The position numbers and the translations under genes were made by a program. Shown piece after piece: positions 1 through 11,539 of a stretch of DNA of 64,000 nucleotides (positions are counted from its first letter, which is position 1; every line of letters starts with the position of its first letter). Under the pieces are notes generated by a model. It saw only the letters and a list, made by a program, of their open reading frames with translations. It did not search any database and was not told the DNA's origin. The DNA comes from Antrihabitans cavernicola. GTDB taxonomy: Bacteria > Actinomycetota > Actinomycetes > Mycobacteriales > Mycobacteriaceae. The stretch lies in NCBI RefSeq assembly GCF_008297975.1, contig NZ_VLNY01000007.1:232213-296212 (forward strand), read 5' to 3'.

Positions 1-857
1 TCGCGCACCAGGCGGGACAGGCCCTTGCCTTCGGACCCGACGACCACGCACACGGGACCGCTACCGTCGTAATCGTCGAGGGTGGTGTCACCGTCGGCAT
101 CGAGGCCGATGATCTGTACTCCCTTGTCGGCCCAATCCTTCAGCGTTCGAGTCAGGTTGGTGGCACGCGCGACGGGCAGTCGAGCCGCTGCACCCGCACT
201 GGTCCGCCAAGCGACAGCCGTAACGCTCGCGCTGCGACGCTGAGGAATCACCACACCGTGGCCACCGAACGCGGCGACCGAACGGACGACGGCACCGAGG
301 TTGCGCGGATCGGTGATGTTGTCCAGCGCGACCAGCAGTGCCGGTTCCGCGGCGGTCCGCGCTCCGGAGAGCAGGTCGTCGGGATGGGCATAGCGGTACG
401 GCGGGACCTGCAGCGCCACACCCTGATGCAACCCGTTGGCGCTCATCCGGTCGAGGTCGGTGCGCGGCACCTCGAGGATGGCGATACCCGAATCTGCTGC
501 GCGCTGAATGCTTTCCGTCAGCCGCTCGTCGCTCTCGGTGCCGACCGCGACGTAGAGCGCCGTCGCGGGCACACCCGCACGCAAGCACTCGACGACAGGA
601 TTGCGGCCGAGCACGTTCTCCGGCCCGTCGTCGTTCTTGCGACCTGCCGGACGCCCACCGCGCTGGCCACCCGTCGTCTTGGCTTTCGCTTCAGCACGGG
701 CCCGCTTCGCGGCAGGGTGGTAGCTGCGATCCTTGGCGGCCGGGGTTGCACCACGAGGCTCGAGACCGCGGCGACGTTGGCCGCCGGACCCGACGACCTG
801 CCCCTTCTTGCTGCCGCCCTTACGAATTGCTCCGCGCCGACTCGAATTGCCTGCCAT
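1..857 (-). CDS. rlmB: 23S rRNA 2'-O-methyltransferase RlmB (TrmH/SpoU family), 3' end cut by the window
   Basis: This gene encodes a SpoU/TrmH-family methyltransferase that uses SAM to 2'-O-methylate a guanosine in 23S rRNA. About 285 codons are present; the C-terminal knot containing the last SAM-binding motif lies off the left edge. The first ~80 residues are a basic Gly/Arg/Lys-rich extension, common in actinobacterial RlmB. The substrate-binding domain follows ([12 protein letters not shown], residues ~95-105), then the catalytic start with [20 protein letters not shown]. The ATG (855-857) overlaps the cysS stop by one base (TGATG), so the two are probably translationally coupled. In M. 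tuberculosis the same pair is Rv3579c-Rv3580c. Only the missing C-terminus leaves doubt. Confidence 0.93.
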   Translation of the reverse strand, partial: MAGNSSRRGAIRKGGSKKGQVVGSGGQRRRGLEPRGATPAAKDRSYHPAAKRARAEAKAKTTGGQRGGRPAGRKNDDGPENVLGRNPVVECLRAGVPATALYVAVGTESDERLTESIQRAADSGIAILEVPRTDLDRMSANGLHQGVALQVPPYRYAHPDDLLSGARTAAEPALLVALDNITDPRNLGAVVRSVAAFGGHGVVIPQRRSASVTAVAWRTSAGAAARLPVARATNLTRTLKDWADKGVQIIGLDADGDTTLDDYDGSGPVCVVVGSEGKGLSRLVR

Positions 858-2248
858 CAGTTCCCTGTCTTCAGAGACCACTCAGGTCCGTTTGCTGTGT
901 CCGTAATCTCGACACCCGCCTCTGCCAAGCGATCCCGAACCTCATCGGCTACAGCCCAGTTCTTGTCCGCGCGCGCCTGCTGCCGCCGCTGCAGTTCTGC
1001 CTTCACCAGCACATCGAGTGCAGCGTTGGCGTCGGTCGAATCCTGTTTCGACTCCCACTGGGGATCCAGCGGATCGACGCCGAGGATTCCCAGCATCGCG
1101 CGCACGCTGCCCGCGATTTCGGCCGCCGCCGCCACGTCACCCGCATCGAGCGCCTTGTTGCCCTCGGTGACCGCACCGTGAATTGCCGCAAGCGCCTTGG
1201 GAACTGCCAGATCGTCGTCGAGTGCCTGCGCGAATTCGTCCGACCATTTCCCGACAGGAACGTCACCGGCGCGATCGCGGGTCTTGAGCACGAACGCTTC
1301 GATGCTGCGATACGACTTCGCTGCGACTTCCAAAGCGTTGTCCGAATACTCGAGCATCGACCGGTAGTGCGCGCTACCCAGGTAATAGCGAAGTTCCTGT
1401 GCCCGAACATTTTTCAGGACGTTCGGAATCGAGAGAACGTTACCGAGCGACTTGGACATCTTCTCGCCGCCCATGGTCACCCAGCCGTTGTGCAGCCAGT
1501 AGCGCGCGAACGGATCGCCCGAGCACTTGGCCTGCGCGATTTCGTTCTCGTGGTGCGGGAACACCAGATCCAAACCACCGCAATGGATGTCGAACTCGGG
1601 TCCCAGATAGGTCTCGGCCATCGCGGAGCACTCGAGGTGCCAACCCGGTCGGCCAGGTCCCCACGGCGTCGGCCAGAACGGCTCGCCTGGCTTGGCCGCT
1701 TTCCACAGGGTGAAGTCGCGGGCGTCCCGCTTCCCTTCGCCCGCACTCTCGCCTTGGTGCACGTCGTCGAGCCGGTGCCCGGACAGATGTCCGTAGTCCG
1801 CATAGCTCAGCACATCGAAGTAGACGTTGCCCTCGGACGCGTACGCGTGACCGTTGTCGATCAGCCGGTTCATCATCGCGATCATCTGCGTGATGTGGCC
1901 GGTTGCCCGCGGCTCCACCGACGGCGGCAGCACACCGAGTTGGCAGTACGCGCGGTCGAAGGCACGCTCGTACGTGGTCGCCCACTCCCACCAGGGCCTG
2001 CCCGCCTCGGCGGCCTTGGTCAGAATCTTGTCTTCGATGTCGGTGACATTGCGAACGAACGCAACGTCGTAATCGTGGGCGAGCAGCCACCGGCGCAGCA
2101 CATCGAATGCGATGCCGCTGCGCACATGGCCGATATGCGGTTCGCCCTGAACCGTTGCCCCACACAGATACACCGAAGCATGGCCGGGGACCAGCGGCGT
2201 GAAGTCACGCAGGGTCCGCGTCTCGGTGTCGAAAAGGCGCAGGGTCAC
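857..2248 (-). CDS. cysS: Cysteinyl-tRNA synthetase
   Basis: This is a class I aminoacyl-tRNA synthetase that charges tRNA-Cys in the cytoplasm. The N-terminus carries the zinc-site segment [19 protein letters not shown], which contains the HIGH signature. The KMSKS loop appears as [11 protein letters not shown], and the zinc-ligand region ends with PHHENEIAQ. Starting at the GTG at 2246-2248 ([11 protein letters not shown]) gives 463 residues, the usual family length. An AGGA about nine bases upstream serves as ribosome binding site. The reading frame stays open much further upstream, but that stretch has no similarity to the family and runs antisense through ispF. The gene lies 11 bp downstream of ispF and is coupled to rlmB. 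Confidence 0.97.
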   Translation of the reverse strand: MTLRLFDTETRTLRDFTPLVPGHASVYLCGATVQGEPHIGHVRSGIAFDVLRRWLLAHDYDVAFVRNVTDIEDKILTKAAEAGRPWWEWATTYERAFDRAYCQLGVLPPSVEPRATGHITQMIAMMNRLIDNGHAYASEGNVYFDVLSYADYGHLSGHRLDDVHQGESAGEGKRDARDFTLWKAAKPGEPFWPTPWGPGRPGWHLECSAMAETYLGPEFDIHCGGLDLVFPHHENEIAQAKCSGDPFARYWLHNGWVTMGGEKMSKSLGNVLSIPNVLKNVRAQELRYYLGSAHYRSMLEYSDNALEVAAKSYRSIEAFVLKTRDRAGDVPVGKWSDEFAQALDDDLAVPKALAAIHGAVTEGNKALDAGDVAAAAEIAGSVRAMLGILGVDPLDPQWESKQDSTDANAALDVLVKAELQRRQQARADKNWAVADEVRDRLAEAGVEITDTANGPEWSLKTGN

Positions 2249-2259
2249 GACGTGCGATC

Positions 2260-2736
2260 CTACCTGGACGTTTCCGACGAGCTGACCAAAGCGGTGGCGA
2301 TCGCGGCGATCCCTTCGCCGCGGCCGGTGAGCCCGAGTCCATCGGTGGTGGTGGCCGACACCGATACCGGTGCACCCACCAAACCGGACAGCACGTCCTG
2401 CGACTCGGCTCGTCGCGGTCCGATCTTCGGCCTGTTGCCGATCACCTGCACCGCGGCGTTGCCGACTGCAAACCCGTTCTCGTCGAGCAGGCGGCGCACC
2501 TCGGTCAGCATCGCCGCGCCGCTCACGCCGTCCCATTCCGGTCGTCCGGTCCCGAACACCGAACCAAGGTCGCCGAGTCCGGCAGCGGACAGCAGCGCGT
2601 CGCACAGCGCATGAACGGCCACATCACCGTCGGAGTGCCCCTCGCAGCCGTCGGCGTCCTCGAACAACAGCCCGGCGATCCAGCACGGCCTGCCGACCTC
2701 GATCGGATGGACGTCGCTGCCGATTCCGACGCGCAT
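2260..2736 (-). CDS. ispF: 2-C-methyl-D-erythritol 2,4-cyclodiphosphate synthase
   Basis: IspF catalyses the fifth step of the MEP isoprenoid pathway, cyclising CDP-ME 2-phosphate to MEcPP with release of CMP. The zinc-binding residues Asp8 and His10 are visible in GIGSDVHPI, and the third ligand region is [18 protein letters not shown]. The C-terminal [13 protein letters not shown] matches the family. At 158 residues it is full length and works as a homotrimer in known members. It begins one base after the ispD stop, so the two MEP genes form one transcriptional unit downstream of carD, as in mycobacteria. Confidence 0.97.
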   Translation of the reverse strand: MRVGIGSDVHPIEVGRPCWIAGLLFEDADGCEGHSDGDVAVHALCDALLSAAGLGDLGSVFGTGRPEWDGVSGAAMLTEVRRLLDENGFAVGNAAVQVIGNRPKIGPRRAESQDVLSGLVGAPVSVSATTTDGLGLTGRGEGIAAIATALVSSSETSR

Positions 2737-2737
2737 G

Positions 2738-3424
2738 TCAGCCTTCCTCGCGTGCCAGCGCGTTCGCCAGCGTGAGATCCAGTGGGGTGGTGATCTTGAA
2801 TGCCAGCGGGTCGCCGACGATAGTGGCTACCTGCTCGCCGAGTCGCTCGACAAGTCCCGCGTCATCGGTAGCAAGATCGCCTTCGACGACGCCGTCGTAG
2901 GCGCGTCGCAGCACGTCTGCGGCAAAGCCCTGTGGCGTCTGGATGGCACGCAGATCGGCACGTGCGGGAGTCCCGGTGACCCGACCCGCAGAATCGACCG
3001 ACTTGATGGTGTCGGTGACAGGCAGCGCGGGGACGACGCCCGATCGACCATTGCGTAGTTCGGAGACGACGCGAGCGATCAAGGCGGGCGGCGTCAGGGC
3101 ACGCGCCGCATCGTGGACGAGGTAGAGATCAGCATCGGGAGCCGCGTCGATACCGGCTCGCACCGAATCGAGACGCTCGGCACCACCGACGATCACCTGA
3201 ACTCCGTCGGGCAACAGCGTCGCGGCCAACTCGACCAACTCCGCCGGCACAACGACGACGACGCGGTGGACGGCACCCGATGCGAGCAAACCGTCGACCG
3301 CTCGGCGAATCATGGGAATGCCCGCTACAGGAACGAACGCCTTGGGGGTCGATTCACCCAGGCGGACGCCCCTACCGGCAGCCGGAACCAGCGCAACAAC
3401 AAATTCGGTTGCTGCGCTGCTCAC
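2738..3424 (-). CDS. ispD: 2-C-methyl-D-erythritol 4-phosphate cytidylyltransferase
   Basis: IspD transfers CMP from CTP to MEP in the isoprenoid pathway, two steps ahead of IspF. The nucleotide-binding loop is seen as [18 protein letters not shown] near residue 13, followed by the active-site segments VHDAAR and VTDTIK. The length of 228 residues is typical. It lies between carD (33 bp upstream) and ispF (1 bp downstream) on the same strand, so carD-ispD-ispF-cysS-rlmB may be read together. Coupling isoprenoid genes to the RNA-polymerase regulator CarD is the conserved arrangement in mycolic-acid actinobacteria. Confidence 0.97.
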   Translation of the reverse strand: MSSAATEFVVALVPAAGRGVRLGESTPKAFVPVAGIPMIRRAVDGLLASGAVHRVVVVVPAELVELAATLLPDGVQVIVGGAERLDSVRAGIDAAPDADLYLVHDAARALTPPALIARVVSELRNGRSGVVPALPVTDTIKSVDSAGRVTGTPARADLRAIQTPQGFAADVLRRAYDGVVEGDLATDDAGLVERLGEQVATIVGDPLAFKITTPLDLTLANALAREEG

Positions 3425-3457
3425 GACATGAACCTGTCCGTACCAGCCCTGCGGGGA

Positions 3458-3979
<522 letters not shown>

Positions 3980-4221
3980 ACACGCGCCGGAACCGGGCCG
4001 CGATCAACGGTGCAGGTCAGGGGCATTGCCGCCTGATTCAAGGGGTTGACAGGACGCAAGATACATGCATCGAGCTGGGCCGAAACGTGTTCCGCGACAC
4101 GTCTTGTTGGCCGCATTCGTACCTGTTCCGTGAACCCAGGCGCTTACGCTTCACGCGTGACTACTACTCTGCCTAGTTGAGAGTGCTGTCATCTATCGCT
4201 GAAGACTCGATGGAGGAACCC

Positions 4222-4890
4222 GTGACTGTTTTTGGAGCGACAGATCGTCGAGTCGTCGTCGCTGTAGCGCTTGCCGCCGGCGCAGCGCTGGCACTGGCCG
4301 GCTGCGGCGCAGGACAGATCTCGCAGACGGCGCTGCAGGTGCCGGCCGTCAATGGCAATCAGGCAAACGTCGGGTCGATCGCGCTGCGCAATGTGCATGT
4401 GCTGTACCCCGATTCGCAGGAATACACGAACAAGAAGGGTGGCAAGGCAGCACTCGCGTTCGTCGCTGCCAACAACAGCGCCTCCCTGCCGGATCAGATC
4501 CTGAAGATCACCACGGACAACGCGACGGTGACCATCACCCCCCAGAACCGCACCGAGGTTCCTGGCGGCGGCGTACTGGTCGCGAACACCAACAAATCCG
4601 ACGCTCCGACCGACCAACTGCAGTCCGCCGACGACCCCGAGGCCGATCCCGTCTTGGTGGAACTGACCGACCTGAAGCAGGACGTGAGCCCGGGGCTCAC
4701 CGTGCCGATCACCTTCTCGTTCAAGCGGGCCGGCGACGTCACGGTTTCGGTGCCGGTCGACGCGGGTGACGCCGCGCGCCATTCGTCGGACAAGTCGAAG
4801 TCCGACTCCGAGGCCGCACCGACCCATGGCGGCTACACCGAGGCCGGAAACACGCCAGGCGGCGAAAGCACGCCGGAAGGCGGCAACTGA
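4222..4890 (+). CDS. lpqE: Exported lipoprotein, LpqE-like
   Basis: The product is a secreted lipoprotein of unknown biochemical role. A signal peptide with two arginines and a hydrophobic core ends in the lipobox LALAGCG near residue 28, so the mature protein should carry a lipidated N-terminal cysteine. The body is a beta-rich domain of ~150 residues, and the last ~40 residues are a Gly/Ser/Thr/Glu-rich tail. I chose the GTG at 4222 because TGGAGG lies six bases upstream; an in-frame ATG at 4210 would add four residues with no good binding site. Its position divergent from carD matches Rv3584 (LpqE). A strong hairpin follows the stop. Confidence 0.85.
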   Translation: MTVFGATDRRVVVAVALAAGAALALAGCGAGQISQTALQVPAVNGNQANVGSIALRNVHVLYPDSQEYTNKKGGKAALAFVAANNSASLPDQILKITTDNATVTITPQNRTEVPGGGVLVANTNKSDAPTDQLQSADDPEADPVLVELTDLKQDVSPGLTVPITFSFKRAGDVTVSVPVDAGDAARHSSDKSKSDSEAAPTHGGYTEAGNTPGGESTPEGGN

Positions 4891-4917
4891 CCGCTCGACG
4901 AACACTTGCTCGACCCC

Positions 4918-4960
4918 GTGCCCGCAGCATCTCCATCTGCTGCGGGCACAGTCGTTTCTC
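4918..4960 (+). terminator. Intrinsic terminator after lpqE
   Basis: A perfect 12-bp inverted repeat (GTGCCCGCAGCA at 4918-4929, TGCTGCGGGCAC at 4938-4949) encloses an 8-base loop and is followed by AGTCGTTTCT. It lies 28 bp after the lpqE stop and separates lpqE from the UvrA-like gene. Confidence 0.8.
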
Positions 4961-5061
4961 CGCACATCGGATCGATCAGGAATCGAGAAGCGCCTACACC
5001 GCAGGCGCGGCTAGCGTGAATTCACGCTCGGCCCATGGCAAAGATGGAGGCATGTAAGCGC

Positions 5062-7443
5062 ATGGCCACGAAGAAGACCACTCAGGCGTCCGACCCGCAC
5101 ATCGCCGATACTCACGATCTGATCCGGGTGCAGGGCGCACGCGAGAACAACCTCAAAGACGTCAGCGTCGAGATCCCGAAGCGTCGCCTGACCGCCTTCA
5201 CGGGCGTGTCGGGATCAGGCAAGAGCTCCTTGGTGTTCGCGACCATCGCCGCAGAATCGCAGCGCATGATCAACGAGACGTACAGCGCCTTTCTGCAGGG
5301 CTTCATGCCGAACCTTGCCCGCCCGGAAGTCGACTATCTGGACGGCCTGACAACGGCGATCATCGTCGACCAGGAACGAATGGGTTCGAATCCGCGCTCC
5401 ACCGTCGGCACGGCAACCGACGCGAATGCGATGCTTCGGATCCTCTTCAGCCGGATCGGCACACCGCACATCGGGTCCCCCCAGGCGTTCTCGTTCAACG
5501 TACCGACCATCACCGCGAGCGGGGTAGCGAGCCGCGAGCGGTCCGGCAGGACCGAGAAGAACGTCGTGCGCAACACGGTCTATCTCGGCGGCATGTGCCC
5601 GCGCTGCGAAGGCACCGGCGCGGTCAGCGACTTCGATCTGACGGCGTTGTACGACGAGGAGAAATCGCTCAGCGAGGGCGCGCTGACGGTCCCCGGCTAC
5701 AGCATGGACGGCTGGTACGGCCGCATCTTCTCCGGTTTCGGCTTCGACATGGACAAGCCGATCAAGAAGTACACCAAGAAAGAGCTCAACGATCTGCTCT
5801 ACAAGGAGCCGACCAAGATCAAGGTCGAGGGCATCAACCTCACCTACGAGGGCGTGATCCCGAAGATCCAGAAGTCGATGCTGTCCAAGGATGTCGAGGC
5901 GATGCAGCCGCACATCCGGGCCTTCGTGGAACGGGTCATCACCTTCCAGACCTGCCCCGAGTGCAAGGGCACGCGGCTCGCCGAGCACGCGCTGGCGTCG
6001 AAGATCAAGGGCCGCAACATCGCCGACCTCTGTGCGATGCAGATCAGCGATCTTGCTGATTGGGTGCGGGCTTTGAAAGAACCCTCCGTGGCTCCGTTGG
6101 TCAAGGGCTTGCAGCACCTGCTCGACTCGTTCGCCGACATCGGCCTCGGCTACCTCTCGCTGGACCGCCCTGCGGGCACCTTGTCCGGCGGTGAAGCGCA
6201 GCGCACCAAGATGATTCGGCACCTAGGTTCGTCGCTGACCGATGTGACCTACGTGTTCGACGAGCCGACCATCGGACTGCACCCGCACGACATCGCACGG
6301 ATGAACGAGTTGCTGCTCCAACTGCGCGACAAGGGCAACACGGTGTTGGTCGTCGAGCACAAGCCGGAAGCGATAGCCATCGCGGACCACGTCGTCGACC
6401 TCGGTCCCGGCGCAGGCACCGAAGGTGGCGAGATCGTATTCGAGGGCACGGTCGCCGAGTTGCGCAAGAGCAAGACCCTCACCGGACGCCACCTCGACGA
6501 CCGCACCACGGTCAAGGACGAGGTACGCACCGCGACAGAGGTACTCGAGATCCGCGGCGCAACCGATCACAATCTGCAGAAGGTCGACGTCGACATCCCG
6601 CTCGGCGTGCTGTGCGTCGTCACGGGAGTCGCAGGTTCCGGCAAGAGCTCGCTGATCCACGGTTCGGTGTCACCGCTCGACGACGTCGTCACGATCGACC
6701 AGGGCGCGATCCGCGGCTCGCGGCGCAGTAACCCCGCCACCTACACCGGCCTGCTCGAGCCGATCCGCAAGGCTTTCGCGAAGGAAAACGGGGTCAAGCC
6801 GGCTCTGTTCAGTTCCAACTCCGAAGGTGCCTGCCCCAGTTGCAAGGGTGCCGGCGTCATCTACACCGAACTCGGCGTCATGGCGACCGTCGAATCACCG
6901 TGCGAGGAATGCGAAGGCAAGCGATTCCAGGCGGCCGTCCTGGAGTACAAGCTGGCCGGAAAGAACATCGCTGAAGTGCTCGCGATGTCGATGGCACAGG
7001 CGGAGCAGTTTTTCCTCAATGACGCGAAAATTCCTGCGGCGCACAAGATTCTGGAGCGCCTCTCCGACGTCGGGCTCGGCTATCTGAGCCTCGGCCAGCC
7101 GCTGACCACACTGTCCGGCGGTGAACGGCAGCGAATCAAGCTGGCGAATCAGATGGGCGACAAGGGCAACATCTACGTTCTCGACGAGCCGACAACCGGC
7201 CTGCATCTCGCGGACGTGGAGAACCTGCTCGGCCTGCTCGATCGGTTGGTCGATCGTGGAAAGTCGGTGATCGTCATCGAGCATCACCAGGCGGTCATGG
7301 CCCATGCCGACTGGATCATCGATCTCGGACCGGGCGCCGGGCACGATGGCGGCAAGGTGGTTTTCGAAGGCACGCCTGCCGAACTGATCGCCAACAAGAA
7401 GACCCTCACCGGCAAGCATCTTGCGGCGTACGTCGGAGCCTGA
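5062..7443 (+). CDS. UvrA-like tandem ABC ATPase lacking the UvrB-binding insert (DrrC-type)
   Basis: This is a UvrA-family twin ATPase. The first Walker A is [14 protein letters not shown] and the second is [14 protein letters not shown], with signatures [11 protein letters not shown] and [11 protein letters not shown] and Walker B segments ending in DEPTIGLHP and DEPTTGLHL. UvrA-type zinc modules are visible as [16 protein letters not shown] and the [17 protein letters not shown] pair. It has 793 residues, against about 950 for true UvrA; the UvrB-interaction insertion normally found after the first Walker A is absent. Such short paralogues include the Streptomyces drug-resistance protein DrrC. 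I chose the ATG at 5062 because GGAGG precedes it; an in-frame ATG at 5035 would add nine residues. It sits between lpqE and radA, which are adjacent in M. tuberculosis. Confidence 0.88.
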   Translation: MATKKTTQASDPHIADTHDLIRVQGARENNLKDVSVEIPKRRLTAFTGVSGSGKSSLVFATIAAESQRMINETYSAFLQGFMPNLARPEVDYLDGLTTAIIVDQERMGSNPRSTVGTATDANAMLRILFSRIGTPHIGSPQAFSFNVPTITASGVASRERSGRTEKNVVRNTVYLGGMCPRCEGTGAVSDFDLTALYDEEKSLSEGALTVPGYSMDGWYGRIFSGFGFDMDKPIKKYTKKELNDLLYKEPTKIKVEGINLTYEGVIPKIQKSMLSKDVEAMQPHIRAFVERVITFQTCPECKGTRLAEHALASKIKGRNIADLCAMQISDLADWVRALKEPSVAPLVKGLQHLLDSFADIGLGYLSLDRPAGTLSGGEAQRTKMIRHLGSSLTDVTYVFDEPTIGLHPHDIARMNELLLQLRDKGNTVLVVEHKPEAIAIADHVVDLGPGAGTEGGEIVFEGTVAELRKSKTLTGRHLDDRTTVKDEVRTATEVLEIRGATDHNLQKVDVDIPLGVLCVVTGVAGSGKSSLIHGSVSPLDDVVTIDQGAIRGSRRSNPATYTGLLEPIRKAFAKENGVKPALFSSNSEGACPSCKGAGVIYTELGVMATVESPCEECEGKRFQAAVLEYKLAGKNIAEVLAMSMAQAEQFFLNDAKIPAAHKILERLSDVGLGYLSLGQPLTTLSGGERQRIKLANQMGDKGNIYVLDEPTTGLHLADVENLLGLLDRLVDRGKSVIVIEHHQAVMAHADWIIDLGPGAGHDGGKVVFEGTPAELIANKKTLTGKHLAAYVGA

Positions 7444-7482
7444 CGCGCCGAGTTTGTCGTAGCCTGCGAATAGGGTGCTGGT

Positions 7483-8868
7483 GTGGTCAAACTGAAGTCG
7501 AGCTATCGCTGCTCGTCGTGTCATCACGAGATGGCGAAGTGGGTTGGGAAGTGTCCCGATTGCGGCGCATGGGGATCGGTGGACGAGGCTCCCATGTTGG
7601 CAGCCGCGCAGGTCAAGGGCGGTGGGCAGCGGGCGGCGATGCTCCCGTCGACACCGGCCACTCCGATCACTCAGGTCGACGGACATGCCACGCATGCCAA
7701 CCCCACCGGTGTTCCCGAACTCGACCGTGTGCTCGGCGGCGGATTGGTGCCGGGATCGGTGGTGCTGCTCGCAGGCGAGCCGGGCGTCGGCAAGTCGACG
7801 CTGTTGCTGGAGGTAGTGCATCAGTGGGCTCGCCGTTCGGAATCCGATCGTTCGCTCTACGTCACCGGTGAGGAATCGGCGGGCCAGGTTCGGCTGCGCG
7901 CCGATCGCACCGGTGCCGTGCACGAACGCGTGTACCTGGCTGCCGAATCCGACCTCGCGACGGTGCTGGGGCACGTCGAACAGGTGCGGCCGACCTTGCT
8001 TGTCGTCGACTCCGTCCAAACCATGTCCGCAACCGACGTCGACGGTGTGGTCGGCGGTGTCACGCAGGTCCGTGCGATCACGACCGCGCTGACGTCGCTG
8101 GCCAAGGCCAGCGGCATCGCGGTTCTGCTGGTCGGGCACGTCACGAAGGAGGGTGCCGTCGCGGGTCCGCGGACACTGGAACATCTGGTGGATGTCGTTC
8201 TGCATTTCGAAGGCGACCGGCACAGCACCCTGCGAATGGTGCGCGGCGTGAAGAACCGATTCGGCGCATCCGACGAGGTCGGCTGTTTCGAGCTGCAAGA
8301 AGACGGCATCGAAGGGATAGCGGATCCGTCCGGGCTGTTTCTGCAGCATCGTTACGAGTCGGTTCCCGGCACGGCGGTCACCGTCACGATGGATGGCAAG
8401 CGACCGCTGCTCGGTGAAGTGCAGGCACTGCTCACCGTGTCTCACATGCCGACACCGCGACGTGCCGTCAGCGGGCTCGACTACAACCGCGTTGCCATGG
8501 TCCTCGCCGTCCTCGAAAGTCGCTGCGGTATCACGGTAGGCAAGTTCGAGGTCTATGCCGCAACGGTCGGCGGGATGCGCATGACCGACCCGTCCGCCGA
8601 CCTGGCTCTGGCCATCGCCATCGCCTCGGCACGCGACGATCGGGCGTTGCCCACCGGCATGGTCGCAATCGGCGAGGTGGGGTTGGCAGGCGAGGTTCGA
8701 CGCGTCGGCGGCATCACCCGCAGGCTTGCCGAGGCACAGCGACTCGGCTTCACCCGTGCTGTCGTTCCACCGAAGTCGGGAACTCCTCCGCCGGGGATCA
8801 AGGTGACCGAGGTGTCCAACGTGAGCGATGCCTTGCGGGCGATGGCCCGGCCTGCGATCGTGCGCTGA
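7483..8868 (+). CDS. radA: DNA repair protein RadA
   Basis: RadA is a RecA-related, DnaB-like ATPase that promotes branch migration during recombinational repair. The N-terminal C4 zinc finger is [19 protein letters not shown]. Walker A is GEPGVGKST (residues ~102-110), the RadA-specific KNRFG motif is in [14 protein letters not shown], and the C-terminal third is the Lon-protease-like domain without catalytic residues. The GTG start gives 461 residues, the normal length. It precedes disA by 87 bp; this radA-disA pairing is conserved in Firmicutes and Actinobacteria, and RadA restrains DisA cyclase activity in characterised systems. Confidence 0.97.
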   Translation: MVKLKSSYRCSSCHHEMAKWVGKCPDCGAWGSVDEAPMLAAAQVKGGGQRAAMLPSTPATPITQVDGHATHANPTGVPELDRVLGGGLVPGSVVLLAGEPGVGKSTLLLEVVHQWARRSESDRSLYVTGEESAGQVRLRADRTGAVHERVYLAAESDLATVLGHVEQVRPTLLVVDSVQTMSATDVDGVVGGVTQVRAITTALTSLAKASGIAVLLVGHVTKEGAVAGPRTLEHLVDVVLHFEGDRHSTLRMVRGVKNRFGASDEVGCFELQEDGIEGIADPSGLFLQHRYESVPGTAVTVTMDGKRPLLGEVQALLTVSHMPTPRRAVSGLDYNRVAMVLAVLESRCGITVGKFEVYAATVGGMRMTDPSADLALAIAIASARDDRALPTGMVAIGEVGLAGEVRRVGGITRRLAEAQRLGFTRAVVPPKSGTPPPGIKVTEVSNVSDALRAMARPAIVR

Positions 8869-8955
8869 CGCCAGAATTGTCCGATTGCAGCCGGTGTCGG
8901 CATCGGTGGGTAACCTGATACCGCAAACGCGGAATCGGCGAGAGATGAGGGTGGG

Positions 8956-10071
8956 ATGGACGACGCTGTCGCGCTGGATCATTCCGACCCCGATTACGAT
9001 CCACCCGGCGCGCTCCGCGATGCCATTGCCCGCCTGGCACCGGGGACCGAGCTGCGCGAGGGACTCGAACGAATTCTGCGCGGTCGCACCGGCGGACTGA
9101 TCGTGCTCGGTTACGACGACACCGTCGAGGCGATCTGCGACGGCGGCTTCGAACTCGATGTGGCCTATGCACCGACCCGCCTCCGCGAGTTGTCGAAAAT
9201 GGATGGCGCCGTTGTGCTTTCGACCGACGGCAAGCGAATCTTGCGCGCCAACGTGCAGCTGGTGGCAGATCCGACCATCCCCACCGTCGAATCCGGAACC
9301 CGCCACCGCGCCGCCGAACGCACTGCCGTGCAGACCGGTTTCCCCGTCGTGTCCGTGAGCCAGTCGATGAGCATCGTCAGCGTGTATGTCGCCGGTTTGC
9401 GCCATGTCATCGCGAGCTCGCCGACCATTCTGTCGCGCGCCAACCAGGCGGTGGCGACCCTGGAACGCTACAAAGCCCGCCTCGACGACGTCACCCGGCA
9501 GCTCTCTGTGGTGGAGATCGAAGACACGGTCACGCTGCGAGAGGCGTTGACTGCGGTTCAGCGGCTGGAAATGGTGCGGCGCATCTCGACCGAGATCGAG
9601 CAGGACGTACTGGAGTTGGGAACGGACGGTCGTCAGTTGGTGCTGCAACTGGAGGAACTGGTCGGCGACAACGACGGCGCCCGCAGGCTGCTGGTGCGCG
9701 ACTACCTGGAAGGCTCGGCCGCGCCTAGCGCCGAGACCGTGGACCGCGCACTGGAGTTGGTCGACGAACTGTCCGGCGCCGACCTCCTCGACTTGACCAC
9801 GCTCGCCGACGTGCTGGGGTATCCGCCGACGATCGAAGCGATGGATACCCCGATGAGCCCGCGCGGCTACCGGGTGCTCGCCAGGATTCCCCGCCTGCAG
9901 CCGCAGCAGATCGACAACCTGGTGGACTCGTTCGGGACCCTGCAGGGTTTGCTAGCCGCAACATCGGCCGACCTGCAGATCGTGGACGGTATCGGCGACA
10001 CCTGGGCGCGCCACATCCGAGAAGGCCTGTCCCGCTTGGCAGAAGCGAGTATCACGGGACCGTTCGACTAG
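8956..10071 (+). CDS. disA: DNA integrity scanning protein DisA, diadenylate cyclase
   Basis: DisA makes cyclic di-AMP from two ATP molecules and responds to branched DNA. The N-terminal DAC domain contains both signature motifs, DGA (in KMDGAVVLS) and RHR (in [11 protein letters not shown]). A helical linker and a C-terminal helix-hairpin-helix DNA-binding domain follow ([19 protein letters not shown]). It is 371 residues long, slightly more than Bacillus DisA. A GAGATGAGGGTGGG stretch lies just ahead of the ATG. The last four bases overlap the convergent HAD-hydrolase gene. Confidence 0.97.
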   Translation: MDDAVALDHSDPDYDPPGALRDAIARLAPGTELREGLERILRGRTGGLIVLGYDDTVEAICDGGFELDVAYAPTRLRELSKMDGAVVLSTDGKRILRANVQLVADPTIPTVESGTRHRAAERTAVQTGFPVVSVSQSMSIVSVYVAGLRHVIASSPTILSRANQAVATLERYKARLDDVTRQLSVVEIEDTVTLREALTAVQRLEMVRRISTEIEQDVLELGTDGRQLVLQLEELVGDNDGARRLLVRDYLEGSAAPSAETVDRALELVDELSGADLLDLTTLADVLGYPPTIEAMDTPMSPRGYRVLARIPRLQPQQIDNLVDSFGTLQGLLAATSADLQIVDGIGDTWARHIREGLSRLAEASITGPFD

Positions 10072-10736
10072 CGCGCCACCGCGGCGAGCAATGCGTTCGG
10101 CCGTTCCGCGATCGGCAACGGCTGCACCAGCGCGAAGTCGCAGCCGACCGCTGTTGCACCACCGTCGGCCTCGGCGCTGTCGCCGACCATCAATGCGTCC
10201 GCGGCCAGCACACCGAGCCGGTCGAGTGCGATGCGAAAGATCTGCGGGTCCGGCTTGACCGCGCCGACTTCGAAGGACAACACGAACTCGTCGACGTAGC
10301 CGTCCCACCCTCGATCGCGGAACGCCGGGCGGATATCGAACGCGATGTTGCTGACCACCGCAATTCGAATACCCTCGCCCGCAAGCGTTTTCAGTACCTC
10401 ACCCGTGTCCGGGTAGGGCGACCACTCCCCCGGATCGGACAGTCGTCGATAGAGACCCTCGGCTTGCGCGACACTGGAGACACCGGACCGGCTCAGCATC
10501 TCCAGATATGCACGACGATGCAGCGCTGGGTCGAGATCTCGGTTGTCCCAGGCATATTGGCTGTCCGGATCGAGTTCCACGGACTGCCCAGTCGGTGCCG
10601 TCATCCTTCTCAGCAGCTCGGCAAGCTGATGGAAGTCGAGCGGACAACCGGCGTCGTCGGTCAGCCCGTCGAGCCAGGTTTCGTTCTCTTCCAGCCGGAA
10701 CAGAGTCCCGGAGAAGTCGAAGAGAACTGCGGACAC
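10068..10736 (-). CDS. HAD-superfamily hydrolase
   Basis: The protein has the HAD phosphatase fold. Motif I is present near the N-terminus as [10 protein letters not shown], where the second Asp of the usual DxD is a serine. Motif II is AVVSNIAF, the conserved lysine is in [10 protein letters not shown], and motif IV is [10 protein letters not shown]. Replacement of the general acid/base Asp by Ser may reduce phosphatase activity or point to another leaving group. The GTG at 10734-10736 overlaps the stop of the upstream membrane-protein gene by one base (TAGTG), so the two are coupled. Size is 222 residues; the substrate is unknown. Confidence 0.82.
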   Translation of the reverse strand: MSAVLFDFSGTLFRLEENETWLDGLTDDAGCPLDFHQLAELLRRMTAPTGQSVELDPDSQYAWDNRDLDPALHRRAYLEMLSRSGVSSVAQAEGLYRRLSDPGEWSPYPDTGEVLKTLAGEGIRIAVVSNIAFDIRPAFRDRGWDGYVDEFVLSFEVGAVKPDPQIFRIALDRLGVLAADALMVGDSAEADGGATAVGCDFALVQPLPIAERPNALLAAVAR

Positions 10737-11464
10737 TAGGCGATGTTGAACGGTTCGGGTGCGCTGCGAAGCGCGCCGAGCTGGGCAACCACGGTGTAGG
10801 CGCCGGGCGGCACCGGTGTGCGCTCGCCCGCGCAATCGGGCGCCGAATTGGTGCCGGACCATTTGACCGTGAACGCGGCCTGCTGGCCAGGGGCAAGCGT
10901 CCTCATGTCGGGGGTGGCGTTCGGGTAGCAGTCCGCGTTGGACCACAGCCGCTGCGAGCCGTCCAGCGAGTACACCAGCGCCTGCTGCAGACCTGCGCCG
11001 AGGTCACGGGCGCACGCCGCGGTGGAGATGTTGGTGATGACGATGCCGAAGACCGGTTCCTGACCCGCCTGATACGTGGGCTGCTCGACGGTGGCCTTCA
11101 GGGCCAACGACTGATCGGGACACTGGCCGGGCGGGACAGCGGGAGCTCCGGAAGCCGGTGTCGTCGGTGCGCCCGAGCCGCTTTCGGTCGCCGACGTGGA
11201 ATCGCCGCTGGTCGATTCAGCCGCACTGGAGCCGCTGGGTTCGCTCGTCGAACTTGCCTTGGAACTGCCCGATGCCGCCGCCGTGGAGGTCGCGGAGAGC
11301 GAGGAACTCGACGCTGCAGCGGTGGTGTCCGACGAGTCGCCGCCGCCGCGCAGTGATGTGACGATCCAGATCAACACCAGCAGGGCGACCAAGCCGACAC
11401 CGATGGCCAGCGCTCGACGACGCCAATAGATTTCCGGAGGCAGCGGTCCGTTCGGTTCCAGCAC
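10736..11464 (-). CDS. Single-pass membrane protein with Ser/Thr/Ala-rich linker (Rv3587c-like)
   Basis: A short cytoplasmic head (LEPNGPLPPEIYWRRR) is followed by one transmembrane helix (about residues 18-38), an ~80-residue low-complexity Ser/Thr/Ala linker, and an extracytoplasmic beta-rich domain of ~120 residues with four cysteines. This layout matches the conserved membrane protein Rv3587c, which sits at the same place between disA and the carbonic anhydrase gene in M. tuberculosis. The linker resembles a cell-wall-spanning stalk, placing the domain outside the membrane. No enzymatic motif is visible and the function is unknown. Confidence 0.8.
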   Translation of the reverse strand: MLEPNGPLPPEIYWRRRALAIGVGLVALLVLIWIVTSLRGGGDSSDTTAAASSSSLSATSTAAASGSSKASSTSEPSGSSAAESTSGDSTSATESGSGAPTTPASGAPAVPPGQCPDQSLALKATVEQPTYQAGQEPVFGIVITNISTAACARDLGAGLQQALVYSLDGSQRLWSNADCYPNATPDMRTLAPGQQAAFTVKWSGTNSAPDCAGERTPVPPGAYTVVAQLGALRSAPEPFNIA

Positions 11465-11539
11465 GCATCCACGGTATGTGTACGCGCGCTACCGGTGGCT
11501 GACCAGCGTCGGCGTGTCGGCGGGGAACCGCGTCACACC

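Noticed and set aside
338..2614. Long plus-strand open frame antisense to cysS and rlmB
   Set aside because: It is a GC-skew shadow; the minus strand encodes full conserved CysS and RlmB motifs, and the plus-strand product is Arg-rich with no recognisable domain.
4046..4070. lpqE promoter built on TTGACA at 4046
   Set aside because: A good -35 hexamer is present, but no -10-like hexamer lies 16-18 bases downstream.
6895..9648. Long minus-strand open frame spanning radA and disA
   Set aside because: Both radA and disA have all their motifs on the plus strand.
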